DNA from: an uncultured Chloroflexota bacterium
GTDB taxonomy: Bacteria > Chloroflexota > Anaerolineae > UBA4142 > SHND01
Assembly: GCA_937870825.1 (NCBI GenBank)
Contig: CALMZO010000436.1
Span: forward strand, 1 to 64,000
Reading direction: 5' to 3'
DNA length: 64,000 nt
Below are positions 1 through 10,026 of the stretch, piece after piece (within the stretch, counting starts at the first letter, position 1; each line of letters starts with the position of its first letter). The position numbers and the translations under genes are program-made. A model generated the notes under the pieces. That model saw nothing but the letters and a program-made list of their open reading frames with translations. It had not been told where the DNA came from and did not search any database.

Positions 1-155
1 GGTTCGATACGCTGGGTGTGGCGAAACGTGCGGAGCCAAGTTTCGACGCTCGAGAGACTAACCGAAAAGGTTGCCGCAATTTCAGGTTGCGTCAAGTTGG
101 GCGTGCGTGCAGCGGCAATAACGCGTTCACGCAAATCCGAGGAATAAGCATTCAT
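1..155 (-). mobile_element. IS630-family-like transposase, N-terminal HTH part only (runs off left edge)
   Basis: Reverse strand from ATG at 155 reads MNAYSSDLRERVIAAARTPNLTQPEIAATFSVSLSSVETWLRTFRHTQRIE..., typical of IS630-type transposase N-termini. Confidence 0.75.
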
Positions 156-186
156 GGTGCGCAATTTACCACATTCGTCCCTTGAG

Positions 187-1239
187 TTAAATAGGAATCC
201 GTTCTAGGGCAAGCAAAGCAATCATTTGTACCCCGGATTCAACGAGCGAAGCGGCGCGTTTCAACATTTCTTCGCGGTTGCCCCCTTCGTACAAGTCGCT
301 CAGCAACACAAAGACCGTTTCCTGTGGCTGCCGAATGAGACTCTGACAGTACGCCAGTGCGCGGTTGATGTCCGTGCCGCCGCCGAGCTGCGTGCCGAAT
401 AACAATTCCACCGGATCATCCAGCTCTTCCGTCAAATCTACAACTGCCGTGTCGAACACGACGACGCGGGTTTGCAACGACGGCAACGACGCGAGTACTG
501 CTCCGCATATCCCGGCATAAACGACTGAGGTTGCCATCGAGCCGCTTTGATCCACACAGAAAATTACTTCCCGCAATGCCGCGCGCTTGTGTCCAAAGCC
601 AATGCGCGTTTCGGGGATGATGGTGCGATATTCCGGCTGATAATGTTTGAGATTCGCGCGAATCGTGCGCTGCCAATCTATCTCGTTGTGACGCGGGCGG
701 CGATTCCGCAGGGAACGATTGAACGCGCCCATCACCGCTTGCCGCAGTGGATTCGCCAACTTGCGCTCCAATTCCTCAACCACTCGGCGTACGACCAGAC
801 GCGCCGTGTCTTTGCTTTTGTTCGGCAAGACATTTTTGAGCGAGAGCAGTGCCGCTGCGAGATGAATGTCCGGTTCGACCGATTGCAGCAGTTCCGGTTC
901 CAACAACATCTCTCTCAAGTTCAAGCGTTCCAGCGCGTCCTGCTGCATTACCCGTACAACAGAAGACGGAAAATAGGTACGAATGTCGCCGAGCCAACGC
1001 GCCACGCGCGGCGCGGAACTGCCCAATCCGCCGCGTCGCGTTTTCGCTTTGGCACCGTCTTGTCCGTCCCCGCCCGCGGCGTACAGCGCGCCCAACACTT
1101 CATCAATCCCCACATCGTCGTCGCGCAAGGCATAACCAATTGCATCTGCGGCATCGTCGCCGAGAATGAGACGCCAGCGGCGCAAACGTTCCGCGTTGGA
1201 ATTTGGCGCAGCAGATGATGCCACTTGTGTATTAGACAT
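187..1239 (-). CDS. VWA-domain (CoxE-like) protein, probably C-terminally truncated
   Basis: VIFCVDQSGSMATSVVYAG MIDAS motif and GGGTDINRAL; ends abruptly (LLALERIPI*) about 30 bp from the IS630-like transposase start. Confidence 0.85.
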   Translation of the reverse strand: MSNTQVASSAAPNSNAERLRRWRLILGDDAADAIGYALRDDDVGIDEVLGALYAAGGDGQDGAKAKTRRGGLGSSAPRVARWLGDIRTYFPSSVVRVMQQDALERLNLREMLLEPELLQSVEPDIHLAAALLSLKNVLPNKSKDTARLVVRRVVEELERKLANPLRQAVMGAFNRSLRNRRPRHNEIDWQRTIRANLKHYQPEYRTIIPETRIGFGHKRAALREVIFCVDQSGSMATSVVYAGICGAVLASLPSLQTRVVVFDTAVVDLTEELDDPVELLFGTQLGGGTDINRALAYCQSLIRQPQETVFVLLSDLYEGGNREEMLKRAASLVESGVQMIALLALERIPI

Positions 1240-3601
1240 TGGAGTTGATTGTCTCGACGGTCTCTGGAAATTTCAAACCAAGACACTGTGCGAGGAGCGG
1301 CAAGACTTTCTCTGCACGCTCCGAATCAAAATTGTCTTGCCGTACACGCCCATTCGCCTGTTCGACGGTCTGTCCCTTTTTCACGCGCTCGCCCATCTGC
1401 CGTCTCTCTGGCGCGGCAAAGGTGGCGAAGGTCCTTCGCAAGAGTGGCACGATCGCGGTGAAATGATCCGTTGTTAACTGTGTGAGCCATCCGTCCACAA
1501 CGTTCCACAAATTTTCATCGTGCAAAAGCAAAAGCCCGCTGCCTTTCAAAAACCCTTCCAGCCATGCCGCGGCGGGTGCAGGGTCATTCGCCGTCGAAAG
1601 CGCGAGCGACATGCGTTGTGCGGCATCCTCTGCGACGAACACGTCTTCTTCCAAAAGCAAACGGCACGCGCGTCCTGCGAGCAAACCGTGCAAATTTCGT
1701 TGGTCGGCAAGTTGTTTCAATGTAGCGCGCCAAGTGTCGCGCTGCTCATTCGATTGCAACAACGCGATCGCTTGATGCGTGTTCAACAGATGCTGAAACA
1801 TTTGCGCCGCCGCCTCATCGTTCAATGCCGCACACGCGAGCGGTAGTCCGATGCAAATGCGCGCAATCAGTCCGTCCGTCACCTCGGCGACCATCGTCGT
1901 GTCGGTTTGGCGCACGTTGCCGTACCGTTGAATATTCGCGAGGGGGGGCAATGCCTCCATCAAATGCGCCACATCGCTGGCGAGCGCGGCATGCTCACGC
2001 ACCCGGCTCATGATTTCGCTCACCGCTTCAGGCAGCGCAGCAAGGATCACCGCGTCGAGCAATGTGGTGAGTTTGGGCAATTCTGTTGCGCGTGATGCCG
2101 TATCGCGTGCGCGCGCGGACGCGGCATCATGAATGGTATTGCCCCACATGCCCGCTTCGAGCAAGCGCACTACAAATTCCGGCTGCCACTCCAAGCGCCA
2201 CAATTCATGAAACGTTCCTTTGGCGCGGTGCGCATGTTTGGTCTCTCCCCAAGGGATGCCGAGCAGATTCAGGCGATGCAAAAAATAGCTCCGTTCGAGG
2301 TCAAGCCGTTGGCGCAGGTCAAGGTCAAGAGCGTGCTGGCTCGCATCGGGCGCGAGGCGCAAGCGTTTTTGCTCGGCAGCCAAATCGCGTTGAAGCGGCG
2401 GCATCGGCGTCGTTTCGGGCACCGCGCCGAGGCGTTCGCTCACGATCAGTTTGCGCTCTATCAACTGTAGCGGCGCGTCCGTATCAAGACAAAACACTGC
2501 GCGCGTTGCTTCGGTCAATTCGTCCAGCCCCGGCAGCACTCGCCCGCGCAGTGCGGCGAGCGTTTCTGCCAGCCGCGTTGCTTCAATCACATGCGCGGAC
2601 GAGGCATCCAAATCCTCCTCGCGCAACAAATGCGCGACGCGTATGAGCCAGCGCGTGGCGACCTCACGCGGCGATTTTTTTGCAACGCGCATTTCCCATA
2701 AATGGTGATACCAGCCCGGCGACATAATTCCCGCGCCATAGCCACTCGCTAACGCCAAACGTCCATACGTCCACGGCGCCCACGTTGCTTGTGTTTCGAT
2801 GGTTGCCAGACTCCTCAAGCGTGCGGCATCGTCCTCTTCGGATTGCCACTTGAGCAATGCGGGCGCGTGCCATGCCCCGCATACGACTGCAATTCGTTTC
2901 CAGCCCTCGCGCCGAGCCGAGCGAATGGCCTCACGCATGTATGCTTCGCGAAGGTCTTCCACCCAGGCGCGGTTTGAAATGGGAGGCGCCTGTGATTCTC
3001 GCATCGCGAAATTTGCGTCGCGCAGCACGGTCATCGCTTCCAGAATTGCTCCAAACACCTCGTGCGCGTGGAGCCGCTCTTCGACTAACTTTTCCCACCA
3101 TCGTTCGCCATCATCATACCCAGCGGCGCGCGCCAATTCGGTCAATGGGTCATCGGGCAGTTCGGTGGACGGGGTTTCCTGTTCCGCCCAAGTTTGAGGT
3201 GATTGCGGCGTCAACAGTGCGAGTTGATGGCGTTGAGGCAAATCAAAAAAGCGCGTTTCGATATTGTGCTGCAAGCCATATTGGAGGGCTTGCCATTCGG
3301 GGGAAAAGACGGCGAATGGATAATAGACTGCGTGGTGCGGCTCTGACGCCGCATAGATGACGAGCGCGACGGGTGGCTTCATCCCTTGCTCATTCAGCAG
3401 CGGTAACACCGAATGTGCATCCGGCGGTCCTTCGACCAACAGCGCGTCGGGTTTCAGTTCTTTGAGCGCGTGGCGCAGCGCGTATGCTGAACCCGGTCCG
3501 TGGTGACGAATGCCGAAAATTCGGACATCCCGAGTCGGACTTGATACATCGGGTTCGCGCACACGTTGCGATGAGCGTTGAACATTTGATTTACGCGGCA
3601 C
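1232..3601 (-). CDS. DUF5682-like large protein of VWA/MoxR cluster
   Basis: 789 aa; N-term RDVRIFGIRHHGPGSAYALRHALKELKPDALLVEGPPDA; overlaps VWA gene; family call from memory. Confidence 0.75.
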   Translation of the reverse strand: MPRKSNVQRSSQRVREPDVSSPTRDVRIFGIRHHGPGSAYALRHALKELKPDALLVEGPPDAHSVLPLLNEQGMKPPVALVIYAASEPHHAVYYPFAVFSPEWQALQYGLQHNIETRFFDLPQRHQLALLTPQSPQTWAEQETPSTELPDDPLTELARAAGYDDGERWWEKLVEERLHAHEVFGAILEAMTVLRDANFAMRESQAPPISNRAWVEDLREAYMREAIRSARREGWKRIAVVCGAWHAPALLKWQSEEDDAARLRSLATIETQATWAPWTYGRLALASGYGAGIMSPGWYHHLWEMRVAKKSPREVATRWLIRVAHLLREEDLDASSAHVIEATRLAETLAALRGRVLPGLDELTEATRAVFCLDTDAPLQLIERKLIVSERLGAVPETTPMPPLQRDLAAEQKRLRLAPDASQHALDLDLRQRLDLERSYFLHRLNLLGIPWGETKHAHRAKGTFHELWRLEWQPEFVVRLLEAGMWGNTIHDAASARARDTASRATELPKLTTLLDAVILAALPEAVSEIMSRVREHAALASDVAHLMEALPPLANIQRYGNVRQTDTTMVAEVTDGLIARICIGLPLACAALNDEAAAQMFQHLLNTHQAIALLQSNEQRDTWRATLKQLADQRNLHGLLAGRACRLLLEEDVFVAEDAAQRMSLALSTANDPAPAAAWLEGFLKGSGLLLLHDENLWNVVDGWLTQLTTDHFTAIVPLLRRTFATFAAPERRQMGERVKKGQTVEQANGRVRQDNFDSERAEKVLPLLAQCLGLKFPETVETINSNV

Positions 3602-3626
3602 CGGCTTGTCTTGTACGAAAACAAAT

Positions 3627-4712
3627 TCAGTTTGTCACTTCGCGGCACGCGCGATACAGATCTTTCCAGCCATTGCGTTCTTTGACTACAGTCTCTAGAT
3701 ATTCGAGCCACACCACGCGATCTTGTATCGGGTCCTTGATGACTGCGCCGACCAAGCTCGCGGCGACATCATTGGCGCGCATTTGTCCGTCGCCAAAATG
3801 CGCGGCGAGCGCCATGCCGCTGTTAATCACCGAGATCGCTTCTGCCGTACTCAATGTGCCGCTCGGCGATTTGAGTTTTGTGTTGCCCTCGGCGGTCTTG
3901 CCGTCGCGCAGTTCGCGGAAAATCGTGACGACGCGGCGAATTTCTTCGAGCGCGGGCGGTTCCGCCGGGAGTTCAAGCGCGCGTCCCAAATCATTCACAC
4001 GTCGCTGGACGATTTCGACTTCTTGCGTTGCGGTTTCGGGTAAAGGCAAAACGACTGTGTTGAAGCGGCGTTTGAGTGCGGACGAAAGTTCGTTCACCCC
4101 GCGATCGCGATTGTTTGCCGTTGCAATGATGTTGAATCCTTTGACCGCCTGCGTCTCGGTGTTGAGTTCGGGGATTGGCAGCGTCTTTTCGGAAAGCATC
4201 GTGATAAGCGAGTCTTGCACATCGGACGGAATGCCCGTCAACTCTTCAACACGCGCGATCTTGCCCTCGCGCATTGCGCGCATGAGTGGGCTTGGCACAA
4301 GCGCATCCAGCGACGGACCTTTAGCAAGGAGGCGCGCATAGTTCCAACCATACCGAATCGCTTCCTCGCTTGTGCCAGCAGTGCCTTGAACCAGCAGTGT
4401 CGAATCCCCCGAAATCGCAGCGGCGAGATGTTCCGAGACCCACGACTTGGCAGTTCCCGGTACGCCGAGGAGCAACAGGGCGCGATCGGTTGCAAGCGTT
4501 GCAATCGCGATTTCAATCAAGCGGCGGCTGCCGATGTATTTGGGAGAAATCACAAAGCCATCGTCAAGTGTGCCGCCGAGCAGAAAGAGGGCGACTGCCC
4601 ACGGCGACAAATTCCAATTCGGCGGACGCGCGCGCGTGTCCGCTTTCTTTAACGCGGCGAGTTCAGCTGCCCACTGCTGCTCCGCATGGGCGCGCAAAAA
4701 ATTCTCAGTCAT
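3627..4712 (-). CDS. MoxR-type AAA+ ATPase
   Basis: LLLGVPGTAKSW Walker A, ELTGIPSDVQDSLITMLSEK Walker B region; start MTENFLRAHAEQQWAAELAALK. Confidence 0.88.
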   Translation of the reverse strand: MTENFLRAHAEQQWAAELAALKKADTRARPPNWNLSPWAVALFLLGGTLDDGFVISPKYIGSRRLIEIAIATLATDRALLLLGVPGTAKSWVSEHLAAAISGDSTLLVQGTAGTSEEAIRYGWNYARLLAKGPSLDALVPSPLMRAMREGKIARVEELTGIPSDVQDSLITMLSEKTLPIPELNTETQAVKGFNIIATANNRDRGVNELSSALKRRFNTVVLPLPETATQEVEIVQRRVNDLGRALELPAEPPALEEIRRVVTIFRELRDGKTAEGNTKLKSPSGTLSTAEAISVINSGMALAAHFGDGQMRANDVAASLVGAVIKDPIQDRVVWLEYLETVVKERNGWKDLYRACREVTN

Positions 4713-4722
4713 TGTCCTCCTT

Positions 4723-6243
4723 TCACGCATTGCGCTTGAACGCGTTCAGCATTTCACGGCGAAATCCCAAGATATCAAAGAATTCATCCAACGCTTCGAA
4801 CCCCATCTTGCGGCCAATTGCGTCCTTGGGCCAATCGCTTTCGATTTCCTCAAATAGGGTTGGTTGTGCATGGTAGGCAAAATCTTGCAGGGCTTGCCTT
4901 AACTGCCAATCGGAAACATCCGTGCTGTTCACAATCTGTTCTCGTAGCCATTTCATGACGGCGCGCGTTGATTGAACCCCGCAATCAAAGTCGAGGTCTT
5001 CCAAGACCTGAATACCCGCCTCAAAGTCAGGAGCTTTCAGTTGTTTGAATCTTTGCGAGATAAAAATTTCGCGACGCGCGGGCGCGAGGTGTTTGACCAA
5101 ACCGGTTCGCCTTGGATCAAGTTCCAATATCGCCTCAACCCAAGCCGAGTCTCCAGAACGTTGCGCGGCACGTATCCAACCTTCAAATAACATCTCCTTC
5201 CATTCGCTCTGTAGAGCCAGTTGCAGCAAGTCGCGCGGAGTTTTTCGCCATTCGTTGCTCCAAAGCGAAGGAGGAATGACTTGAAGCATCTGATAAAGCC
5301 ACCAACTACGTTCCCCCATCTTGGGCAAAACGGGGGATGGCTTGGATTCAATTCCGTCGCGCTGCATTGCTTTATCACAATGTTCTGGCAACATCACTTC
5401 AATTTTGTCACCGGCAAGGCGACTGTGTTTATAGGCGAGCAACGGCTTGACCCGCGCGATCATGCGTTGAGACAAACGCGAATCGGGCAAACGCCCGAGC
5501 AAATCAGCGGCAGCGCTGCGAACTTCTTTGCGGCGATCATCGAGCGCGGCTTCCAAAAATGGTTCGTCGTCCAAGCTCAAATTGAGTGTGAGCGCGCCAA
5601 GAAAAGCGACGCGGTCATCAGGCGAATCTTCGTTCCACGTACTTGCGGCGAGTTCGCGCGCACGCGTCGGATTCTGCGCGCGCAATTCCGTGAGCGCGAA
5701 CAAACGCGCCTCGCGGCTGCCTGTCTGCCAAATCAATTCCGGATCGGCATTGCCTGTCGCGTAATCCCATTTGTCGTTTTGCGCTGCCAACCACACGCCG
5801 CGTACGCCGACTGCGCGCACAATCGCCGCGCGCCATTCGCGCTGCGAAACGCCAACCTCTAAAAGCGCGGGAATCAATTCTTCCGGCGCGCGCTGGTCTG
5901 ATTTGTTCAACGCGCCAAGCCACTCCGGGAGCAACTCAGGATATTCTCCTGCGAGAATGCGCGCGAGATAAAATCCGGCAGTGGGTGAACAACGTAGCCA
6001 TGAATCAGGTGGCGCTGGTGCGATGGAAGAAACCGGTTCTTTTGTGGGACGCTGCCCAACCACTTGATAAAAAGAGACCAGCGCGGACGCGTCGAGCAGC
6101 GCGCGTTCCGGCGCGGAGACATCGAGTTGCGCAAGCAGGCGTCCCAACAGGTCCTCGCGCTGGGGGAATGCGAAGGCTTGACGTTCCGTGCCGAGCAGCG
6201 CGTTCGTCAAAAAGAATTCCGCCAAGTCAAAGGCAATCGCCAT
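4723..6243 (-). CDS. DUF5691-like HEAT/ARM-like protein
   Basis: 506 aa, NALLGTERQAFAFP...; HEAT-like helical repeats; position in cluster. Confidence 0.75.
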   Translation of the reverse strand: MAIAFDLAEFFLTNALLGTERQAFAFPQREDLLGRLLAQLDVSAPERALLDASALVSFYQVVGQRPTKEPVSSIAPAPPDSWLRCSPTAGFYLARILAGEYPELLPEWLGALNKSDQRAPEELIPALLEVGVSQREWRAAIVRAVGVRGVWLAAQNDKWDYATGNADPELIWQTGSREARLFALTELRAQNPTRARELAASTWNEDSPDDRVAFLGALTLNLSLDDEPFLEAALDDRRKEVRSAAADLLGRLPDSRLSQRMIARVKPLLAYKHSRLAGDKIEVMLPEHCDKAMQRDGIESKPSPVLPKMGERSWWLYQMLQVIPPSLWSNEWRKTPRDLLQLALQSEWKEMLFEGWIRAAQRSGDSAWVEAILELDPRRTGLVKHLAPARREIFISQRFKQLKAPDFEAGIQVLEDLDFDCGVQSTRAVMKWLREQIVNSTDVSDWQLRQALQDFAYHAQPTLFEEIESDWPKDAIGRKMGFEALDEFFDILGFRREMLNAFKRNA

Positions 6244-6246
6244 ATT

Positions 6247-7038
6247 TCACAAACGCACAAAGCGTTCCTCAGCCCATACACTCAGTGGAAACAACGTGCT
6301 TCCGTTCCATTCGCCAAACACGGTCAACGGCCGCCCACCACTCAACGCCATGATCTGCCATCCGCTGTTTCCATTTGATGCAAAGGGCAGGCAATCATTT
6401 GCATCATCACGGAGCAACCATTTTTCTTTATCATATAGGGGAATCACATGGCGCAAGAGCAAGGGAAATGTTTCGAGCCATGGATTGTGCGTGATTGCCT
6501 CGGCGTATGCATCGAAAGCATCAGCGACCGTCACACCACACGGCGTGTCGAGCAATGGCTGCGCGGCAGTGCGCGTTTTAACAAGGACACGCAATGGAAA
6601 CGCGCCGGGAAAGAAAACGAGTTCACCCCGTACGCGTGTGCCCGGTACGAGTTGGAGTTCCAATCTCTGACTCACGTGCGCGAATTGCAAGAGCAGCGCA
6701 GGGTGCGAGGTGTTTTGTCCGATGAGCCATGTCCGCGCAACGCGGAGTTTCTCTTCCTCTTCAATCCGCTGCCCGAGCACAAGCCATTCATCTTGCACAC
6801 CGGTTGACGCGAGCAATTCTTCTTGCTCTTGTGTCCACCCCATCGCAGTGCGAACATCGCTCTGTGTCTCCGGCGAGAGGAATTCGATTCGGCGATATGC
6901 TTGCCCGAGGAGATGAATTTTTCCCAACTGCGCCAAGAGTCGTTCCTGCCAGTTTGCGCCCGACGCCGGAATGCCTGCGAGGTCGCGGAGACGGCGCGCC
7001 AGTCCCGGCGCCTGCGCGTCCACCATGTGTGCCGCCAT
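6247..7038 (-). pseudogene. C-terminal part of SWIM zinc-finger protein, separated by in-frame TAG
   Basis: Same frame as upstream ORF; begins right after TAG at 7041-7039: ...YVYWE*MAAHMVDAQAPGLARRLRDLAG. Confidence 0.75.
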
Positions 7039-7560
7039 CTATTCCCAATATACGTACGGCTGCATTTGTGCCAAAGCAAGACCCCGGCGCATCAAATCAC
7101 CGAGCCAGCGTTCGAGTTCGTCCAGACCTGCCTTAATTTTCTTTTCGCGCTGCGCAAGCCGTTTGGCTTGCGCCTTTTCGTCGGGCGCGGATGTTTCGGA
7201 TTTTGGCGCAATGGTTTTTTTCGCGCGTTTTTCACGCGCGTCCAGCCAGGTCACTACCCAATCAGGTGTACCGGCCTCTGGAAACGCGGCAGGTTCGCGC
7301 GCGAGGGTTAAATACAAACCCAAGCCGTGCTTGCAGGGAAATTTGCGGCTTGGGCAGGTGCAGTGGAACGCGGGGGCGGTGAGGTCAATGCAACTACGAT
7401 ACGGCTCACGCGCACTACCCTGATGTTCGCCCCATGCGGAGGTTTGGTTTCTGCCCAATCGTTGCCAATGGCGTACACCGGCGAGCGCGCTGCCTGCTTT
7501 AGCTGAAGAGGAATCAGGAGCGAGGGCGAGGATTTGTTCTGGAGTCAGCGATAAAACCAT
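7039..7560 (-). CDS. SWIM zinc-finger protein, N-terminal part
   Basis: AFHCTCPSRKFPCKHGLGLYL = CxC...CxH SWIM motif. Confidence 0.85.
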   Translation of the reverse strand: MVLSLTPEQILALAPDSSSAKAGSALAGVRHWQRLGRNQTSAWGEHQGSAREPYRSCIDLTAPAFHCTCPSRKFPCKHGLGLYLTLAREPAAFPEAGTPDWVVTWLDAREKRAKKTIAPKSETSAPDEKAQAKRLAQREKKIKAGLDELERWLGDLMRRGLALAQMQPYVYWE

Positions 7561-8504
7561 GGCGAAGCGCTGTCATTATAAAGATTTCGTGAGAGAGAAC
7601 AATACCATGTTCTGTGTGATTTTCTATTCTTCCCCAGTCTGTCAGGCAACTCTAAATTCGCTTCAAACTCGACTCGCCAATTGTGATTGCTTGTTGGAGA
7701 AAATTTTTTTCTGGGCGAACCAGCCCCCACTTCGCCAAGTCGTCGTGTCGAACGAATTGACGTTCTAAATTTGATTCCGCGAGTTCTGCTAATTGACTTC
7801 TTGAAGCGGCTTTTTGGTTGGATTAACGCGCAGACCTCGATTTGTCGGCAGATTGATCGTCATCCGGTATGACTTTGTACGCGGTACAATTCATGCTTGA
7901 AACAAAACTATACGGGAAGATTTCCGAATGGCGGATGACGGAAGACACGCTTGTGCATTTTGGCGACGACGCGGCGCAATTCGAGTTCGGGCGCAAAGAG
8001 ATTGATCCAATCCACCAACGGATAGACCTCGCGTTCGCGCTCGGACATTGCTGAGTTGCTATTGAATGACTACAAGACCTCTGCGCGGATTGGAGGGAGT
8101 GTCGGCTCGGCTTGCTCCGGGAGAATTTGCAAAGACCACCCTGCGCGCGCCAGTTCGGATACTTGCAAAAAGAATTCGTCCATTGTACGCGACTCCTTTC
8201 CTCGTGTAACACGCGCAGTATAAATCGAACGGATGTTCGCCGCAAGCACCCTTGTTCGTGTTTGCGGCGTCTCCTATTTCCTCTCAAGAATGGGATTCTC
8301 TTTTTACAAAGGGTCAGATTGCAGCACAGATGGGAAAGAGATAGAATGGACGCAAAGTAAAATAGGATGACGCAAGTGGAACAAACGAGACAAGACCATC
8401 TGGCGACATCCGAACACCAGCTCGTGGTTCGTGCAAGCGGCGGCAGTGTTGGCGCAGCGCGGATAGATCATGGCGGCTGAGAGATTCAAATAGTGGAGGA
8501 GCGC

Positions 8505-8936
8505 ATGTCTGAAAGTATCACTTTAACTTTGCCCAATCGTCTGATTGAACCTCTACGCCGGATGGCGACGGCGACGCATCAACCTGTCGAATCCCTTGTC
8601 CTGACTGCCCTGGAGGCATCCTTACCCTCCCTCGAAGGCTTGACGCCGCCACTGCGCGACGAATTGAGCGCACTGGAAACGCAGGACAACAATGCCCTTT
8701 GGCAGATCATGTTGGAACATGTGCCGCTCCACGTACAGGACGAGCTGAATCAACTGCTGGAACGCAATCAGCAGGAAGAATTGACGACTCAGGAGCAGCA
8801 GCGTCTTGATTCCCTGCAACAGCACGCCGATCGCATTATGTTGCGAAAAGCCCACGCCGCGGCGGTGCTGCGCTTTCGTGGACAAAGAATTCCAACGTTA
8901 GCAGAACTCCATCAACTCGCCCCACTGCCCGCATGA
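8505..8936 (+). CDS. Small RHH-like/helical protein paired with HNH endonuclease
   Basis: 144 aa, ESITLTLPNRLIEPLRRMATATHQPVESLVLTALEASL; SD ggagg upstream; ATGA overlap with next ORF. Confidence 0.6.
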   Translation: MSESITLTLPNRLIEPLRRMATATHQPVESLVLTALEASLPSLEGLTPPLRDELSALETQDNNALWQIMLEHVPLHVQDELNQLLERNQQEELTTQEQQRLDSLQQHADRIMLRKAHAAAVLRFRGQRIPTLAELHQLAPLPA

Positions 8937-9367
8937 CCAGTCCGACCTCTCATGTCCCAAGCCGCTTGCGCGCGCGCATTCAAGCGCAGGCGCGCTATCG
9001 CTGCGGCTATTGTTTGCGCCATCAAGACCTGCTTGGAATGCCATTGACTATTGATCACATTATTCCGCAAGTGGCAGGCGGGCAAACGATCGAAGAGAAT
9101 TTGTGGCTAGCGTGCCATCGCTGCAATCGGAATAAATCGGCGCAGACCCATGCGCTTGACCCCGAAACGGGCGAACGCATCGGCTTGTTCAACCCGCGTC
9201 AGCAGATTTTGTCAGAGCATTTTAAGTGGAATCAAGACGGCACACACATTCTTGGCACGACCCCCTGCGGACGTGCGACCGTGATTGCGCTCAATCTAAA
9301 CAATGCCGAGATTGTCCTGGCGCCACAGCGTTGGGTCAGTGTCGGTTGGTGGCCCCCACAGGATTGA
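8933..9367 (+). CDS. HNH endonuclease family protein
   Basis: CGYCLRHQDLLGMPLTIDHIIPQVAGGQTIEENLWLACHRCNRNKSA: HNH core with CxxC pairs. Confidence 0.9.
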   Translation: MTSPTSHVPSRLRARIQAQARYRCGYCLRHQDLLGMPLTIDHIIPQVAGGQTIEENLWLACHRCNRNKSAQTHALDPETGERIGLFNPRQQILSEHFKWNQDGTHILGTTPCGRATVIALNLNNAEIVLAPQRWVSVGWWPPQD

Positions 9368-9378
9368 CAGGAGAAGCT

Positions 9379-10026
9379 TTAGCTCAAGAGATCAAAGCCC
9401 GGTAATCGCGTGACATGTTCCCAATCCGCATTGTGTCTCCAGATGGCTCCTGCGATTCCTTCGCGCTCCATCTCGTCGAACGTCGTCATCCACAACGAAA
9501 GTGGCTCAAACGCAGGGCGCAAGCGTGACGCATCGCACAACGTTCGCACACGCGTCGCACGCCGACAACTCGTCGTCACGATTAAAACGTCCGGCACAAC
9601 ACCCGCAATGCGCTCACTTGTTTTCCATTCCTCCCACAAATAATATTCCAAAAACTTCTTGGAGAGATTCTTGCTCGATTCGCGTGTGCGGTCCATCTCG
9701 ACCACAAACACAAACGAACTCTGCTTCTCCATCCAGATTCCCATTCCATCGGGCAGCCATGCGTGCAATTTGCCCTCCCAGTGAAAATACACCGCACTCG
9801 TTTGGCAGCGGGACTGAGTGAGAGTTTCCATTGGAGCAGGTGCGCGGCAGTGAGTTTCCCGTTGGCTGCGATGGGTTTTTCTTGAAACGAACCTATCATG
9901 CTCGCGTGCGGGCGTCGTCGGCGGCGACGCAGAATCGTACAAAAAAAGAAACGGCGAATTCGTGATGAACTCGCCGTTTCTTTTTGAGAAAAACTTGTTA
10001 GCGGTGTGATATGACGGTCGTCCCAA
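9379..10026 (-). pseudogene. Replication-relaxation-like protein remnant
   Basis: YFHWEGKLHAWLPDGMGIWMEKQSSFVFVVEMDRTRESSKNLSKKFLEYY resembles C-terminal part of replication-relaxation proteins; N-terminus absent. Confidence 0.45.
9943..9985. terminator. Intrinsic terminator hairpin
   Basis: aaaaagaaacggcga ... tcgccgtttcttttt perfect 15-bp inverted repeat with A/T tracts. Confidence 0.85.

Noticed and set aside
7039-7041. Pyrrolysine or genome-wide amber recoding at the SWIM stop
   Set aside because: TAG is used as an ordinary stop by other genes here (e.g. at 31121-31123 and 43352-43354), and no recoding machinery is visible.
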